This document shows, piece by piece, positions 1 to 15,236 of a DNA stretch of 64,000 nucleotides (position 1 is the stretch's first letter; each line of letters opens with the position of its first letter). Source of the DNA: Siderastrea radians (taxonomy: Eukaryota > Cnidaria > Anthozoa > Scleractinia > Rhizangiidae). Below the pieces are notes generated by a model. That model worked only from the letters and a program-made list of their open reading frames with translations. It was not told the origin of the DNA and made no database searches. Made by a program: the position numbers and the translations under genes. Where the stretch lies: contig OZ024898.1 of the NCBI GenBank assembly GCA_964017195.1, positions 15,168,057-15,232,056 on the forward strand, read 5' to 3'.

Positions 1-598
1 ACTCCAGTTTTATTGATAAGCTCAATTATCTCTTAAAAATGTGCCGTTACCCCCAATTTTCTTTTTGGATTCTGATAGCCCTTGCTAAGATCTGCTTTTT
101 CCACATAGTCATAAACCGCACAAAAATGTTGTTGTATTAGGGGGCAAATTTCTTAAGAAAACTGAATATCCCGAGATGCGCAGATTGTATGCACAGTAAC
201 AAAAGGAGGCACCGCCCTTAACCTAAATACTATACATGCACATTGTATTCGTTCCGAGAAGCTTCGAGAAGTTCCGAGAGTGAACAGTTTTTCAAGAGCA
301 AAGTTAAAGGGAAATGTTCTGTGAGCTTCAAGGAACAGGTAATGCCCAAAGACAAATATCAATGCTTGTTTTTTTAGGCAAAATAATAATATTATTACTC
401 TTGTTTATTACATGTCTTTCAAATACAGCTGTGTGTGCTTAAAAAAGTATGAATTCAATCATGGGATGTTATGGCAGCTTTTTATTACCAAATTTGTGTT
501 TGTTGTTGTCCTTGTCTGTTACAATGTTTTACATGTATTTCACAGATGCAATCAGTATTGTCATAAAGTATTATCTCCATTTTTTCACACGTTTACAG
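1..598 (+). other. Intron or upstream part of the AK2 gene
   Basis: No coding exon is recognisable here. The stretch ends in a pyrimidine-rich run and an AG acceptor directly before the first AK2 exon at 599. Short open frames show no similarity to anything I know. The earlier AK2 exons, which would carry the P-loop, must lie outside the window. Confidence 0.5.
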
Positions 599-3421
<2,823 letters not shown>

Positions 3422-5073
3422 TGAATTATTTCCTGGGAATTATGACTCTTGAATTAAGTAGAAAATTTGGTTTGTTTCTGTAGGAATTGTGAAATTCTTG
3501 CGCTAATAAAAACTCCAAAGTACCCTGATTGGTGCTTGATCCAGCACAACCTCGTCCCCATGAAGAGGCTACTCGAAGGATTCAAAATGGTGGCTCGTAC
3601 CTTGCCTGCGATAGCAGACGCCTTTTCCCGGTGCGAATAAAAACAAAGCCAGGATAAGGCGCCCGCTTTCGCAGGCTAAATCGTTCCCACCCATCGCCAT
3701 TTGAACCCGGACAGTACCTGAGGAGAGTTGGAATTCAGGCACATGAGCTAACAATCTAGCCGCGGTGATTGCTCGCTCTAAGTGACAAGTGGAAGCACTC
3801 ACCTTCGACTTGTGTTTTCCTCAGCTTTTCTCCTTCTTTCATCAAGAAGCATCTCCCATTTGACAATTGGACTACGAGGTCGAGTTTTGCATGAACGAAC
3901 TGTGTCAGCAAGGCATTGCCAAGTGGACTATCGCTCATAGGAAACCCAGATGAGTACTCTAATTGTTATAATAGTAGGCAACTAAATGATTGCAGTCAGA
4001 AGACAACAGTGTCTGGTTCTATCTCGTCACCGCTGCACCAGGGATCCCATGAGATTGCCAAACGCATGCGCAACAGTGCTTTTTCAGGCGCAGTTCAGCC
4101 ACGTTTTTGTGGGAGAGAAAAAAGTTTATAATGTAGAAAGTCTCCAAAGACGTAGCGCGCGATTGTCTGTCAGCGAACAGGTGATGTTCGAACAAATCAT
4201 ATTCGCGTATTTTTAATAGACCACGGTGAATTTGTACTGTATAAGATATTTACAAATTATTGTTTATAGTTTCTTGGATCATTTTGTTTACATTTTCATA
4301 GCTTATGCCGTGCAGCTATAGTTGCGATAAATGTGTTTATGTGTAACTTTGAGATCGGCGTTCATTCTTTTCTACACAACAAAACTCGTACAATCAGTAG
4401 CGAGATAACGTCAGCACGGAAACATGCACACGTAGTGGTTCCACTTCGAGAATTTTAGAAATAGAAATGTTCCACTTGTCACAGGAAATAAATGTTGCAA
4501 CGGCTTTAATGGTGCACTTGCGGTTTTGTGTTTTTAGTTCGTGACGTAAGGTGTCGTCTTGTATTTGTCCAGTGGAATTTCCAATATCATACATTTGTAA
4601 TTTTAACGAAACAACCGAACCGCAAATAGTACGCTGAGAACCTGAAAATCGAGGATGAACGATAAGGTATTCTTTTTGACTACGCCAGGCCAAATTCCTT
4701 CCCGCCTTATTTGTGGACCAAACAAAGAGGGCTACTGAGGCGCAATGAAAAATACTGTTCTTGGTAAAAAAAAATGTCCTAGCGTTCATGAATCGAGCAA
4801 AAGCGACGATACATACCGGAGGTAGAACAGGGCGAGGTCACTCGCTAAAGAGCTTATTAAACTAAGGAAGCACTTGACTATATCAGAAGCCTATGACTAT
4901 ATATACCGTTATGATTCGACTTAGCGCCCGGCGCGGGGAGGTAATTTACTTTAGGGTGGTTATTGAGAGGGGGCGCTAATTAGGGACGAGGCGCTTATTT
5001 CTTTTTTTTAGCATGAACACTGGACACAACAACTAATGATGCAGGTCGTATAGTCAGAATACTTGGCTAGCCT
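3422..5073. other. Intergenic, no gene seen
   Basis: This stretch follows the AK2 stop. It holds interspersed-repeat-like sequence around 3545-3700 (a motif with a GCGAATAAAAACAAAGCC core) and short unsupported open frames. I find no gene here. Confidence 0.4.
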
Positions 5074-5223
5074 GCGTGGCCGGCGTTCGAAGGGGAAGGG
5101 AGAAGGGAGAAGGGGAGTTCGAGCGCGAAGCGCGATCGTGGGATTGCCCCGACCACCCACCCCCAAGACCGAGCTTCGCGCTCGAACTCCCCTTCTCCCT
5201 TCCCCTTCGAACGCCGGCCACGC
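5074..5223. repeat. Perfect-arm hairpin (foldback), about 60-bp arms
   Basis: The left arm starts GCGTGGCCGGCGTTCGAAGG at 5074 and its reverse complement ends at 5223. The arms are about 60 bp, purine-rich on one strand, with a short central loop. This is a foldback element or cruciform-forming repeat. The long open frames read through it on both strands are artefacts of the inverted repeat. Confidence 0.85.
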
Positions 5224-5850
5224 TCATTAGCACAGCCACACACAAGGGGCAGAGATTATCCGGAGGGCGCTAAATCCAATCATTGCGGTATTCTTCAAGG
5301 CTTCACGAACTTATAGAGGAATCTAGGTAAGTATTTTTAACGAGCTGTTCTTGAGGCAATTGCAGTAGTGCTGTTATTACAAAACAAGCTCTCACAAGCT
5401 TTTCTAGCGGCTGTAAGAAAAAATTATATCCTCCAACAGTTAAACAAGCCGCTTTCTTTGAAGCACTAAAGAATCGCTCGAGTTGAACACTGGCGGTATG
5501 ATTTGGATTTCAATTTAGTCAGTAAAAATCCCTAAACATCACTTTTGGAAAAGCTTGTTAGATCCTGACCGGTACGGCCACAAATACAGTCCACAGTGAC
5601 AGAGGGTCGCTAACCTGTGTTACAGACATTGTGGGAGTGCACTGGGCAGAAACGGCTTGTAGCCTGACCTTGACACCTGTCTATGTTTTATCACACGTCC
5701 TCTGAATGGCTTAATTCTGTAACCACTTCCATTCTTGGCAAAGGTGCTACTCAGAGACGCCTGTGAGCCATGTGAGCTGAGTTATCAAATCTGATTGGTC
5801 CCGTTGGCACGCTTGTTTGACCCTTTCGGGGGGAAAATTGCCTGCCATCG
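5224..5850. other. Intergenic or upstream region, nothing recognised
   Basis: No coding similarity is visible. The sequence leads into the candidate promoter at 5859. Confidence 0.35.
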
Positions 5851-5858
5851 GGAGGCTG

Positions 5859-5864
5859 TATAAG
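5859..5864 (+). promoter_or_regulatory. TATA box upstream of candidate signal-peptide exon
   Basis: A CTGTATAAGTAG sequence lies 61 nt upstream of the ATG at 5925. The spacing fits a TATA promoter giving a short 5' leader. This is inference from motif and spacing only. Confidence 0.4.
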
Positions 5865-5924
5865 TAGAGTACGTGCAGATCATATCAAATCACCGGTGTA
5901 CCACGCCTTGGAGTTCGCAGAGTT

Positions 5925-6001
5925 ATGGAGTTACAGGGTCTCTTTCAATCAAAGATTTTAAATTTGTTACTTCTTTTTTGCCAGCTTCCGCCGGCGTCGT
6001 T
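5925..6001 (+). CDS. Candidate first coding exon with signal peptide
   Basis: The ATG at 5925 opens 25 codons, MELQGLFQSKILNLLLLF followed by CQLPPAS. This looks like a secretory signal: a short polar start, a leucine-rich core, then small residues. The frame runs into a consensus splice donor (GTAAGT at 6002) in phase 2. A TATA box lies 61 nt upstream. I cannot identify a matching downstream exon in the window. The next plus-strand open regions look non-coding and the next gene lies on the other strand, so the product is unknown. It could also be a chance combination of motifs. Confidence 0.35.
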
Positions 6002-6007
6002 GTAAGT

Positions 6008-7578
6008 TTGCAGAAGGTAATTAAAAATAACACTGGTTTACAATCATGAGGAGCTTAGAAGTGGAACAATGGGCAGACTGAAGTTTTTAAGTACGGGATA
6101 CAGTGTAGTGGTAAACAGTGAACCTGCGGGCTCAATGAATATTTAGTGACTCAGTTTAATTCCACTTTCTTGTCTTTATGGCTAGCTCAGGTCAGCAGGA
6201 ATAACCAAACCATCACTGACCATTTTATAATACCACGGAACAAATAGAGAACGACGCTAAAATACCGTACCACTTATCGTTAAAGCGGGCATATTACTTA
6301 GGCGTATCTTGTTGATATGACAGGCCATAATTTGGTGATGTGAAACTACTTTAATATTTGGTTTCGAGCCATTTCTCCTTTCGTCGGTGACGACAGGCTT
6401 AGAAACGAAGAACTCAGATCATAATGCTATTATAGCTGCAACAAGGACATGGCAGTGACCTGGAAAAGATTCATTTCCGTTGAGCGAAGTCCAAAGCTAT
6501 AAAGTCAATGAGCTTCACCTCTCTTCCATCTTGCCATCTTTACCACTTTCAATTTTTGGAGGGTAAATTTTAAGTCTGAACCACAAAGGGAAATAAATAA
6601 ATACCCCTTGCTTCTTTCGGCATTTCGGGGTTTTGGCGTCCGACATTCCTAGAATGTCAGTAGATAGTTTCTTTCTTGAGAAATGACGCAATGCGAGACC
6701 ACGACATTTTTTAACGTCCATAGTTTATATCTGGTATGGTTTGGTTGATTATGGAACAAGACAGCAAAACAACTCCTGTAAACAGAACACTGCCCCCATT
6801 TGCGCCTTGTTTGAGTCTCGTCGGCGAATGTAATCCCTTGCCAAAACACAGAATGTAATTGTTAAGATCCGGATCCGGGAGCCCTCCCTTAATCCTTTAG
6901 TTGACTGCTCTAATCCCTGGCCACCCAGGGCAAGCGGACAAAGGCTTAAAGAATTTATATTTTTATGTGGAAGTCGATTGACAGCGCAAAAATACATGCT
7001 TTGCCGAGCAGCCAAAGAAGCAAAGTGACAATATAGACATGAAATTGTGCACGGAGATCATATCAACACACACTGCTTCGTGCAGAATTTATACAGTTTG
7101 TGACGTCACAGAAAACATTTGTTGGCCGGTTGATGGCAAACGCACAAACGTGGCTTGTGTATTTCTATATTTGCAATCTTTGGCATAACAAAACTCATTT
7201 TTAAATAAGTTATTCAGGTAATTCATATAACGTCTCTGTATAACGATTATTTACAAAATAATATATACAACATTATTGCACAATTTACACGTTTCGAAAT
7301 AATCAAATATGCTAAACATTTCGATGAGTTGTGATGCAAAGGTCTGTGTGACCTCAACAAATATTGTAACTTCCTATTCTTTCAAGTATAACGAGGTGTT
7401 GACATATCACTACGTTGGTTGACATTGTAATTCAAAACCTCAAAGATCGAAATATTTTTCAGCAAACAGTTCTTTGATAAAGAAAATCATACAAAGAGGT
7501 CTACATACAAAGGGCTTCAGACAATGAGAAAAATAAAAGAATAACTCAGTTGATGTTCTGAATAGGAAAAAAGCGTTT
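6008..7578. other. Possible intron or intergenic, plus 3' region of the PH gene
   Basis: No recognisable exon is seen. The part nearest 7579 probably contains the 3' UTR of the minus-strand PH-domain gene. Confidence 0.35.
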
Positions 7579-8184
7579 CTACATCACATCAAAACTGATG
7601 TAACTACTTCTCCGTTTGAAATCCCAATGCGTCAAAGCCTTTTGCTTTCTTTTCGCCAGAGGAGTCGTCTTGACTTCTCGCAGAACTATGCGATCTAAGT
7701 CTGTTACACTCGTGCTGAAGGTGCAGGCCTTTTCAGATGTCCCTGGTTTCAGTTTCGCTCCAGTTACGGCATCTAATGATTTGGAACGCGATAAACTTCT
7801 CTCCTTCGTCACAAAAGACTCGTCAATTTTTGCTCCTTCGTGCTGGTCGATAACATACGAAGCAACAGCTGACAAGATGGCTGCCATCCAAGAGTTTCGC
7901 TCTTCTTCCGAGAAGCAGCACAGGCAAAACGTTTTACCATCGGCGTGAATTTTCAAGCAAAACTTTCGTTTCTTGTCGCCCACTTCATCAACTTGCATTG
8001 AAATGTCTTTGAAAGGTATGACGCCAAGTGCCAGACCACTACAGTGGCTTTTTTTCTTGTAGTAAAACAGGCCGGTTGTTTTGAGTATAAAAAATCTGGC
8101 TTTCCATAGCTTCCACACACTTCTGCTCTGTTTAAATAGATATCCCTCTCTTAGTGTTGCTTCTCGGGTTGTCAAAATTGCCAT
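7579..8184 (-). CDS. PH-domain protein, 201 aa, intronless
   Basis: The open frame is complete and starts in a strong context (GCCATGG). An N-terminal pleckstrin-homology domain spans about residues 10-110. GYLFKQSRSVWKLWKARFF covers the first strands, followed by a lipid-facing basic loop region (YYKKKSH). The domain ends in the conserved tryptophan helix (ERNSWMAAIL). The remaining 90 residues are serine- and lysine-rich (RSLSRSKSLDAV) and look disordered and phosphorylatable. PH domains of this type bind phosphoinositides or protein partners at membranes (family knowledge). No catalytic domain is present, so it is probably an adaptor. It has no intron, so it is either a single-exon gene or an old retrocopy without damage. 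Confidence 0.8.
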   Translation of the reverse strand: MAILTTREATLREGYLFKQSRSVWKLWKARFFILKTTGLFYYKKKSHCSGLALGVIPFKDISMQVDEVGDKKRKFCLKIHADGKTFCLCCFSEEERNSWMAAILSAVASYVIDQHEGAKIDESFVTKERSLSRSKSLDAVTGAKLKPGTSEKACTFSTSVTDLDRIVLREVKTTPLAKRKQKALTHWDFKRRSSYISFDVM

Positions 8185-8189
8185 GGCTG

Positions 8190-9496
8190 ACTGAACTTTG
8201 ACTATAGTAACTATAGTTCAATATCTCTCGACCTTTGATAAGCACAGTAGATCTGCGAACTATCTGGACTGGAATCTTTACCGGTTTATTCGCCGGTTAT
8301 ATACGAGTTAAGACGGAAGTACAATGGAAGAACACTTCTGATTATCAAGGAAACCGTTGTCAGTTGTGATGCTGAAGGCTTGTAAAGTCCAAATGAATTG
8401 TACAAGCTATAAATGGAATTTTGTCGCCCTTCTTACGTCATAGGGAACAAAGCACACTTCCGGTCGGCATCGGCACATGACTAATCCATTTCGTAAGAAC
8501 CTCCTTACTATTTACGGCTGGCAAGCTCCAACATTTAAAGAAGTTTCATGAGAGAATAGAGACGAAAATCAGAAACGATGTTATTTTTATTAAAAAGTTT
8601 AGAACAGTGAATTTTGTAAAGCAGATTGGATATTTCACTTTTGGTCTAGTAGCTTTATAATCCATAATCCCTGCTGTGCTATAATGATTGGTGACGAATC
8701 GATATGACTGAAACACGATACAGTTCGAAGGTTGCACTGTCAACAACACACTGTGAACTCTGTTGAAACATTGGTCTTTTCTACGTTTCTTTTTTTTCGA
8801 AACTGCTCAAGCTGTTTCGTGCAGAAATGCACGCGGTTTCGAACAACTCATGAGGTTCGAGCCACCGATGAAGTGACCTATGTAAATATTATGGAAGTTT
8901 GATCACGTCTGGCAACTCACCGTAAAATTTATTCCAACATGTGACTAAATTATTTTCTCGGCGGTCACGCCATGAGACTTGCCAAACCGACGTCACTGTT
9001 GCTACCACACCCCGAAATTTTTCCCCTCAAACCAACGTTGTTCTCAAAAATGTGCACGATCGACTGAGTTATCATTTCCAACATTGAACAGGGGCGCAGG
9101 GAAATTTTCCAACACAAATAGTCCACGCGTACGGTTGCCACTTGTGCATGTAGTTGCTATAGTCTCAGGCAAGAAGCGTTGCGTGACAAGCCACCCAACG
9201 ACTGTGAAGGAGAATCGTTTACGATATTTTAATCTAAATTAAGCTAATACAACAAGCGATTGAGTTCGAGCACGTTTACCGATGCCGATGTCTGAGATTG
9301 ATCCAGACATCGGCCAAAAAACAGCAAATTAAGCTACTCTCCTACATAATTAGGATTAGAGGGAGTTCATGCTGCCCTGCAAGGTAAAAATGTATTTGTA
9401 GTAATGTATACTTTTCAGGGACCGTACGTAAATGGCAAAACAACCAAAACAGGAAAGCTGTCGTCTCTACTTTATCAACAGGTCACGTGACAGGGA

Positions 9497-9552
<56 letters not shown>

Positions 9553-10410
9553 TTGACATGATTCGTACCAGTTAGTGGTCCGTCGGTAAGTCTGATATCA
9601 AGGAGTTATCAGGTTACTTCGAAACACGGCACCTTTTAAGGTGGCTCCCTATAATGTCAACAACATATATACTTCTGTATTAAAGGAAGAAGAACTAAGG
9701 TAAAAGTATATAGGGTTTACCGGTTCAAGGCATTTCCTGTGAAGATCAACAACGCACCAAGGGTTTCTTTCTTGGTCACATGTTTGCATGATATGAAATA
9801 TCAGCGAGAAGATGAGCTACTCACGACTCTGTGTATTGTTGTATTTTACGATTCAGCGCTTTCCTGCTGATTTTTGTGAACAATTTTTACTTCAGATTGA
9901 AACTAACCCTGTATCAGAATGCATCTTTTGTGTATTTGTCCAGCGGTCTTGGTGAACTCAAAACTGGAGGTCAAAACTGGCATGGACTATTGTCAAGAGA
10001 GCTCTTCCTACACTTATTCTCTTAGCAATTTTCTTTGACAAACAAATGACCGCAACTCTGGAGATTTTTGTACTGGATATGCAGGAAATGCATTGGTATT
10101 CAGATAAAGCGTAGTCATTCAGAGTTCATCCAGTAACTGCAAAACTGAGTTGTTCCGACATCGACAACAAACGAAGAAACAGTTGTCACTATGGCTGCCA
10201 CCTAGGCGATCCTCTATTGTCACTAAAGTAAAAAGGCTGTCGTATATGATCGTTATAAAAATAATATTACCAATGTTGTATATTTGTTTAAACTATAAAC
10301 ACAGTAAATAAATTTATTTTTTTATTTATTTATTAGCACATGTAGTGTTTCCATAAAATGGCTCTTCACCTACTAATTACAGAACAACAAACAATACGTT
10401 AAAAATATTA
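8190..10410. other. Intergenic with repeats, no gene seen
   Basis: Apart from the AT dinucleotide run at 9497-9551, I recognise only short repeat-like pieces. One is an AAGGTGGCTCCCT segment near 9640, which recurs in the transposon ends at 21.4 and 26 kb. No open frame here shows domain-like composition. Confidence 0.4.
9497..9551. repeat. (AT)n microsatellite
   Basis: An uninterrupted TA dinucleotide run of about 55 bp. No further structure is seen. Confidence 0.95.
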
Positions 10411-10700
10411 CTAAATTAACAAGCAACTAAGCAATAATATACAATATGATAAGCTGAGTATCATCAAATTATCAAAAACGAAACTAATTACAGTTGTTGT
10501 GACGCACGTAAGCGATCGATAATAATAAAAAATTGTGTCGTTACAAAAGGTTCTAAAATTGTCACTTATTCTACTGATTTCGGCGGGTAAATTATTAAAA
10601 AGTCGTGCGGCCGAGTCCTGAAAAGTCCCTTTCTCCGAAGGTATAACTAATCTAGTGGCGGAGCTAGAACGCAGTTCTCGGCAGGTACAAGCTACTCGAT
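10411..10700 (-). mobile_element. Non-LTR retrotransposon reverse transcriptase, C-terminal fragment
   Basis: The minus strand reads SSSATRLVIPSEKGTFQDSA, then ARLFNNLPAEISRISDNF, and reaches a stop at about 10411. A terminal block containing an (L/W)xxLP motif is characteristic of the C-terminus of many LINE reverse transcriptases. No catalytic motifs are present, so this is a remnant. The frame is uninterrupted over about 90 codons, which suggests moderate age. Confidence 0.6.
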
Positions 10701-11164
10701 TAAGTCTGAGGTAGCCAGGCCATGACTCGTAATGAGGTGCCCTGTGAGAAGATTAAAATAAAAAGATTTCCGCTTCTTCGCACAGAATTTTTAGAAGTAC
10801 ATGTTTTGCATTTTATATACTGTTTTCCGCTCATGGCGAGGACATCTTCACACCAGTTTTTTTTTTATTAGTACTATTCTAGTTTTACACTAAATCCTTG
10901 AAAGTGTATATACCGTCACCCGCCCTGTTCAGGTTGTTTACGGGCTTTAAATTTTCCACCTAATTCACAAACTGTTGAAAGCATATTTGAAAAACCTACC
11001 TTGTCTTTTCAAAAACATACACACAACAAAATGACTTTTCAGATTTTTATCAAAAGGCCGAATGCGACCCCCAATTTCAGAAAGGTTAGATGTGACATCT
11101 TTTAAAAGCTTTTAAGATATTTATATCTTCTTGGTACTGAACCAGTGGACCAATTACACTGGAC

Positions 11165-12019
11165 CTAGAGAAGGGACTCCAATGCCTGTTTTACTGAACG
11201 GAGGTGAACTGATGCCGAACTAAGGCTAGGACAGATTGCTTTTGACGAAACCCCGCTCCCCGGACAATAATGTGAATCGCGATCTTGCTCAAGAACAAAC
11301 AAATGTCTATCTAATCCACTTACACCCGTGAAATGCCTATTTTTCTTTTTGTCGGCATGTTCAATCAAAAATCTTGTCAGCTCAAATACTTCTTTTAAAC
11401 ACTTTTCTTTAACACCCTTTATCTTTCTGTGCTCCAAATGCGCTTCTTCCAATTCCTTCTCCAGTCGTTGAACAATTCCCTCGACAATCTTCTTGTAGTT
11501 ACTAGGTTCAATAAGATCGCACATAGCGTGGGCATTCAATTCTCGTAAACTAAGATTACTGGCCTCGCCAACACTAGTTAACACTAGTTTCTCTAACTTG
11601 TATGTCTGTGCAAATATCAGTTCATTAATGATGTTTTCCTCTTTTGTCAGCATCTTGTTCACCAAAAATTCTTCACATTTTCGAACGATGGAATCGATTT
11701 GGTACTCCTGAGCGAACTTTGCTAGGAAGTGACAGTTGTTCTGAGTGATTGTGACCCACGGTTTCCCTGTAACGTTTGGGTAAATCAACAACAGCAACTC
11801 GTTGATTTCGCTCGCCTTTTTTTCAGGAAGAGGGATTTCATCCTTGCTTTTCTCTTGAAACTCTGAAGTAAACATCTTCTCAAACACAGGCGACCACAAT
11901 GCAAGAATATTTCGATGAACGTGAAATCTTTGATCTTCGGCCACAAGAACCACATCACTGAACTTCCATGGCGCTGAGAAATCTGGTAGCTCAGCTGATG
12001 CGTTACTTGTAGTCGCCAT
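11165..12019 (-). CDS. BTB/POZ domain protein, 284 aa
   Basis: The BTB/POZ fold spans about residues 16-115. It begins FSDVVLVAEDQRFHVHRNIL and continues with WSPVFEKMFTSEF, the hallmark segment of dimerising BTB domains. A helical BACK-like region follows to about residue 180, then a charged coiled-coil segment (RLEKELEEAHLEHRK) and a low-complexity tail. BTB proteins usually act as dimeric adaptors, often for Cullin-3 ubiquitin ligases (family knowledge); no MATH, Kelch or zinc-finger partner domain is visible. The start ATG (ACAATGG) is the first in frame. Two diverged, broken relatives lie 2-7 kb away on the other strand, so this is the surviving member of a local family. Confidence 0.85.
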   Translation of the reverse strand: MATTSNASAELPDFSAPWKFSDVVLVAEDQRFHVHRNILALWSPVFEKMFTSEFQEKSKDEIPLPEKKASEINELLLLIYPNVTGKPWVTITQNNCHFLAKFAQEYQIDSIVRKCEEFLVNKMLTKEENIINELIFAQTYKLEKLVLTSVGEASNLSLRELNAHAMCDLIEPSNYKKIVEGIVQRLEKELEEAHLEHRKIKGVKEKCLKEVFELTRFLIEHADKKKNRHFTGVSGLDRHLFVLEQDRDSHYCPGSGVSSKAICPSLSSASVHLRSVKQALESLL

Positions 12020-13146
12020 TGTCTAGAAAACAATTGAAGCAATGGTTGGATTTTTGTTCTAATCAAAATGGCGGCTTCTGCTCAAACAACATCAGATAAC
12101 ATCCACCTAGACCACCCCTACTCATTAAGCCTAACCGGAAACTAATTCTAAAATCGCTACACTTGAGCCCAAGCCTGACCCAAAACTCTATTACTTTTTT
12201 TTTTTAATAATACTGCAAATAGGATGGAATTTGAAATTTAAAGTGTTTAGGCCTAAGTCCACAGTTTTGAGGGCTGCTGTTTGGACTGGCTGAATGATGG
12301 TAAGGGTGGTGTAAGTACTTCGTTAAAATAGGCTGACCTTGGGCCGAGCAGACTGTATAACTATCATACTAGTCAATAAGTCACGCAATTCATAACGTCA
12401 GTTGTTTTTACACGTCTTGTGGCATTTACAGGTCTACAAGCAGCAAAGCAAACACCCAGGATAAATCCCAATGAAAGCACTCAACAGCAGTTGAATTGTT
12501 ACTGGCAGTCATTCCTTTGAATACTACCGTAACCAGGAGAATTTGCGTGTTCTCCACGTACACCACCCTATCGGGCAGGTGGCGTCACCAGAATTTCTCT
12601 TGCTTTCATAAATCAGCCCTTTGCCGTAGTGCCAGCCTTGCATTCAGTTTTGTTCTCTTGCTTCACCGTTGCCAGAATTTTCACTTGAAAAAAAAGAAGA
12701 AATAAAAATAAGCAGTCAGCAACCTGGAAATTCCTTGGAGGTGCACGACCTCAGAATAAGAGGGTTGCGTTCCTGGGCCCGGTATACGATCTACTCTGAA
12801 GGATCTGCTGTTTTTGGGACTGACCCTTAGAAATGATATGGGGGGGGGGTGGGTGGAAATTTCGAGCAGCACATTTTTTTTTTTTTTTTGCAGGAATATT
12901 TTCCGTATTCAGAACTTTTTTCTGGGATACTCGTTGTCCATGAATTTTTTGTTGTTGTTGTACTTCGCCCCCCACCATAACTTTTCTAATGGTCCGTCCT
13001 AAGAGTAATTGTTTCTGAAGTCTCAAGTGAAGGTGCTGAGGATTACATCACTAAGTTGAGTTCCATTCTCATTCAGAAGTTAGACTGCAAAACAGTCCGT
13101 ATGTTTGTGCAAGTCAGTTAAGCGAAATTCAGCGGTCCAAAAATAG
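12020..13146. other. Intergenic, homopolymer-rich, no gene seen
   Basis: It contains the upstream region of the BTB gene and poly-T and poly-G runs near 12840-12890. Nothing coding is recognised. Confidence 0.4.
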
Positions 13147-13155
13147 GGAACGAGC

Positions 13156-13450
13156 TAGCCTGAGAAAACAGCCGACGTCTCGCGAGGTCGCCACTTGAGC
13201 CCTCGCAAAACGACGTCTGCCGGTAACGAGCGCAGAAATTCCATACTGATGACGCGTCACTACCCAGATCTTGGTAGTGCTTCTGATTGGTTGAAACGAA
13301 GTTCCCGCACGTTTCAACCAATCAGAAGCACTACCAAGATCTGGGTAGTGACGCGTCATCAGTATGGAATTTCTACCCTCGTTACTCAGACGTCGTTTTG
13401 CGAGGGCTCAAGTGGCGACCTCGCGAAACGTCGGCTGTTTTCTCAGGCTA
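13156..13450. mobile_element. 295-bp foldback transposon with 9-bp TSD
   Basis: This is an almost perfect palindrome. The ends are TAGCCTGAGAAAACAGCCGA and its reverse complement, and the centre reads ATTGGTTGAAAC then GTTTCAACCAAT. The 9 bases GGAACGAGC occur directly outside both ends (13147-13155 and 13451-13459). A 9-bp duplication fits Mutator-like transposases (inference). I have the impression that related palindromes recur in stony coral DNA. Confidence 0.85.
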
Positions 13451-13459
13451 GGAACGAGC

Positions 13460-14339
13460 GTGAAAATTGCAAGTGAGAATTGGGTTGGGCTCGCAAAACT
13501 CGCGTGCGAGCTTATCTGCACTTGGTAACTCCATTGGCGCGTCAGAAATCTATATCTCAAGAGAGAGACAAGAGCAAGAATAGAGTGATTTGCAGTTCAT
13601 TCAAAAGCAACAGTGATTCACCTCACACCTTCTGATCAACACGGAGGAGCTTTGGAGAAGCTAAAGACGAGGGCCCATAGTCAAACGTGTCACCAGTCCT
13701 ATTCTGCGAAACGGTTCTCAATTGTAGGAAAAAAGGTCCCCATCTTAAACTCTGACTTCCAACTCAAGTTAGCGTGACAATTTCACCTGATTTAAACTCG
13801 AGAAAATACGAAGATTTGAATTTTGGGATTATTACAAAGAAATCAATGGCCTGCGGACACACACAGCCTGCACACCATACAACACACATTTCTTTGCAAA
13901 AATTGCATAGCTGAATTTTTATATTTTCTCCGGTTTGAATCCTGAGGTTCTACGAAACTTAACGATTTCGTTAAATTCAGTATGTCAAATCTATAAATCA
14001 ACCCAGCTTTTCATTTAATCTAATTTTTAACTCGGCCATGAATTGTGCTATCCTGGTGCTACTGTATTGTGAAAAGTTATCCGTGAAAGGGTTATGGTCG
14101 TTTTTGGCACTGTCCCCTTTCGTTACCAGGTATTCATTTTGCGTGACTCTCATCCATTTAGAGCCCTGTTTATATTTGGGATGAGAGAAGTTACGTGAAT
14201 ACTCCACCTTTTGGGTGGTATTTTTGGCCTATACAATGCGCCATTTTGATCGCTGCAATAACTCAGCTAATTGCTTTGTTTTTTCATAATAATTAATACC
14301 TACTGCACGACGGCTGCAGGCCACACCCACTAGATTTCT
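13460..14339. other. Intergenic, no gene seen
   Basis: No coding or clear repeat structure is recognised between the foldback element and the BTB pseudogene. Confidence 0.4.
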
Positions 14340-15203
14340 CAGCGCCATGGAAGTTCAGTGCCGTGCACGTGGTTCTTGTTGTTGAAGATCAAAGATTTCA
14401 CGTTCATCGGAGCAACCTTGCATTTTGGTCGTATGTAATTGAGAAGATGTTCATCACAGACTTCAAGGAGAAAGATAATGATGAAATTAATTCCTTTACC
14501 AGAGAAGAAAGCAAGCGAAATAAAAGAAGTGCTGCAGATGATGTATCCTTCTTTAGAGGAGAAACTCGTGACCAAAAGAAATTGTTACTTTCTCTTTGAA
14601 CTTGCTCATGAATATCAGATAGATTCCATTGCTCAGAAGTGCGAAGCTTTGATGGTTACTATGGTCAAAAGCAGAACGGAGGACGACGTGTTAGCGATGC
14701 TGATCTATTGACAAAAGTACCAAGTTAAATCACTGATATCAACATGTATTTATGAAGCAAGGCGTTTATCTTTAACTCTTTTCCGTCAAGAGTTGTATTT
14801 TCCCGACGTTGAAGTCGGGAACCATTCAGCCACTTGTGACGTCATCATTTTTGACGTCACCAGATTGTTTTGATAAGCAGCTAGCACAGCAAGGACAGAT
14901 CCATCCATACGTGTGTCCATTTTGAATATCGACCAAATTCTGGCAGAGCTATACCAGAAAAACGTGTCCAATTTTGGCTGCAAAGTTGGTGGTAAAATAG
15001 GCCAAGTCACCTAGTTGATCAATGTTCCATTTCCAGGTTTTTAGAAGGACTGAGGCCAAAACTTTTCCAGTGGATAGAAAGGTGATAAAGGGTAGAAGAT
15101 AAAGAGAAAAGAAAGGGAGAGAAAAAGGAAAGCAAAAGAAGCGACAAAAAAATTAGAAATGAATTGGCTTATGCGCATGCGTGAAAGCAAAATAATGTAC
15201 AAT

Positions 15204-15236
<33 letters not shown>

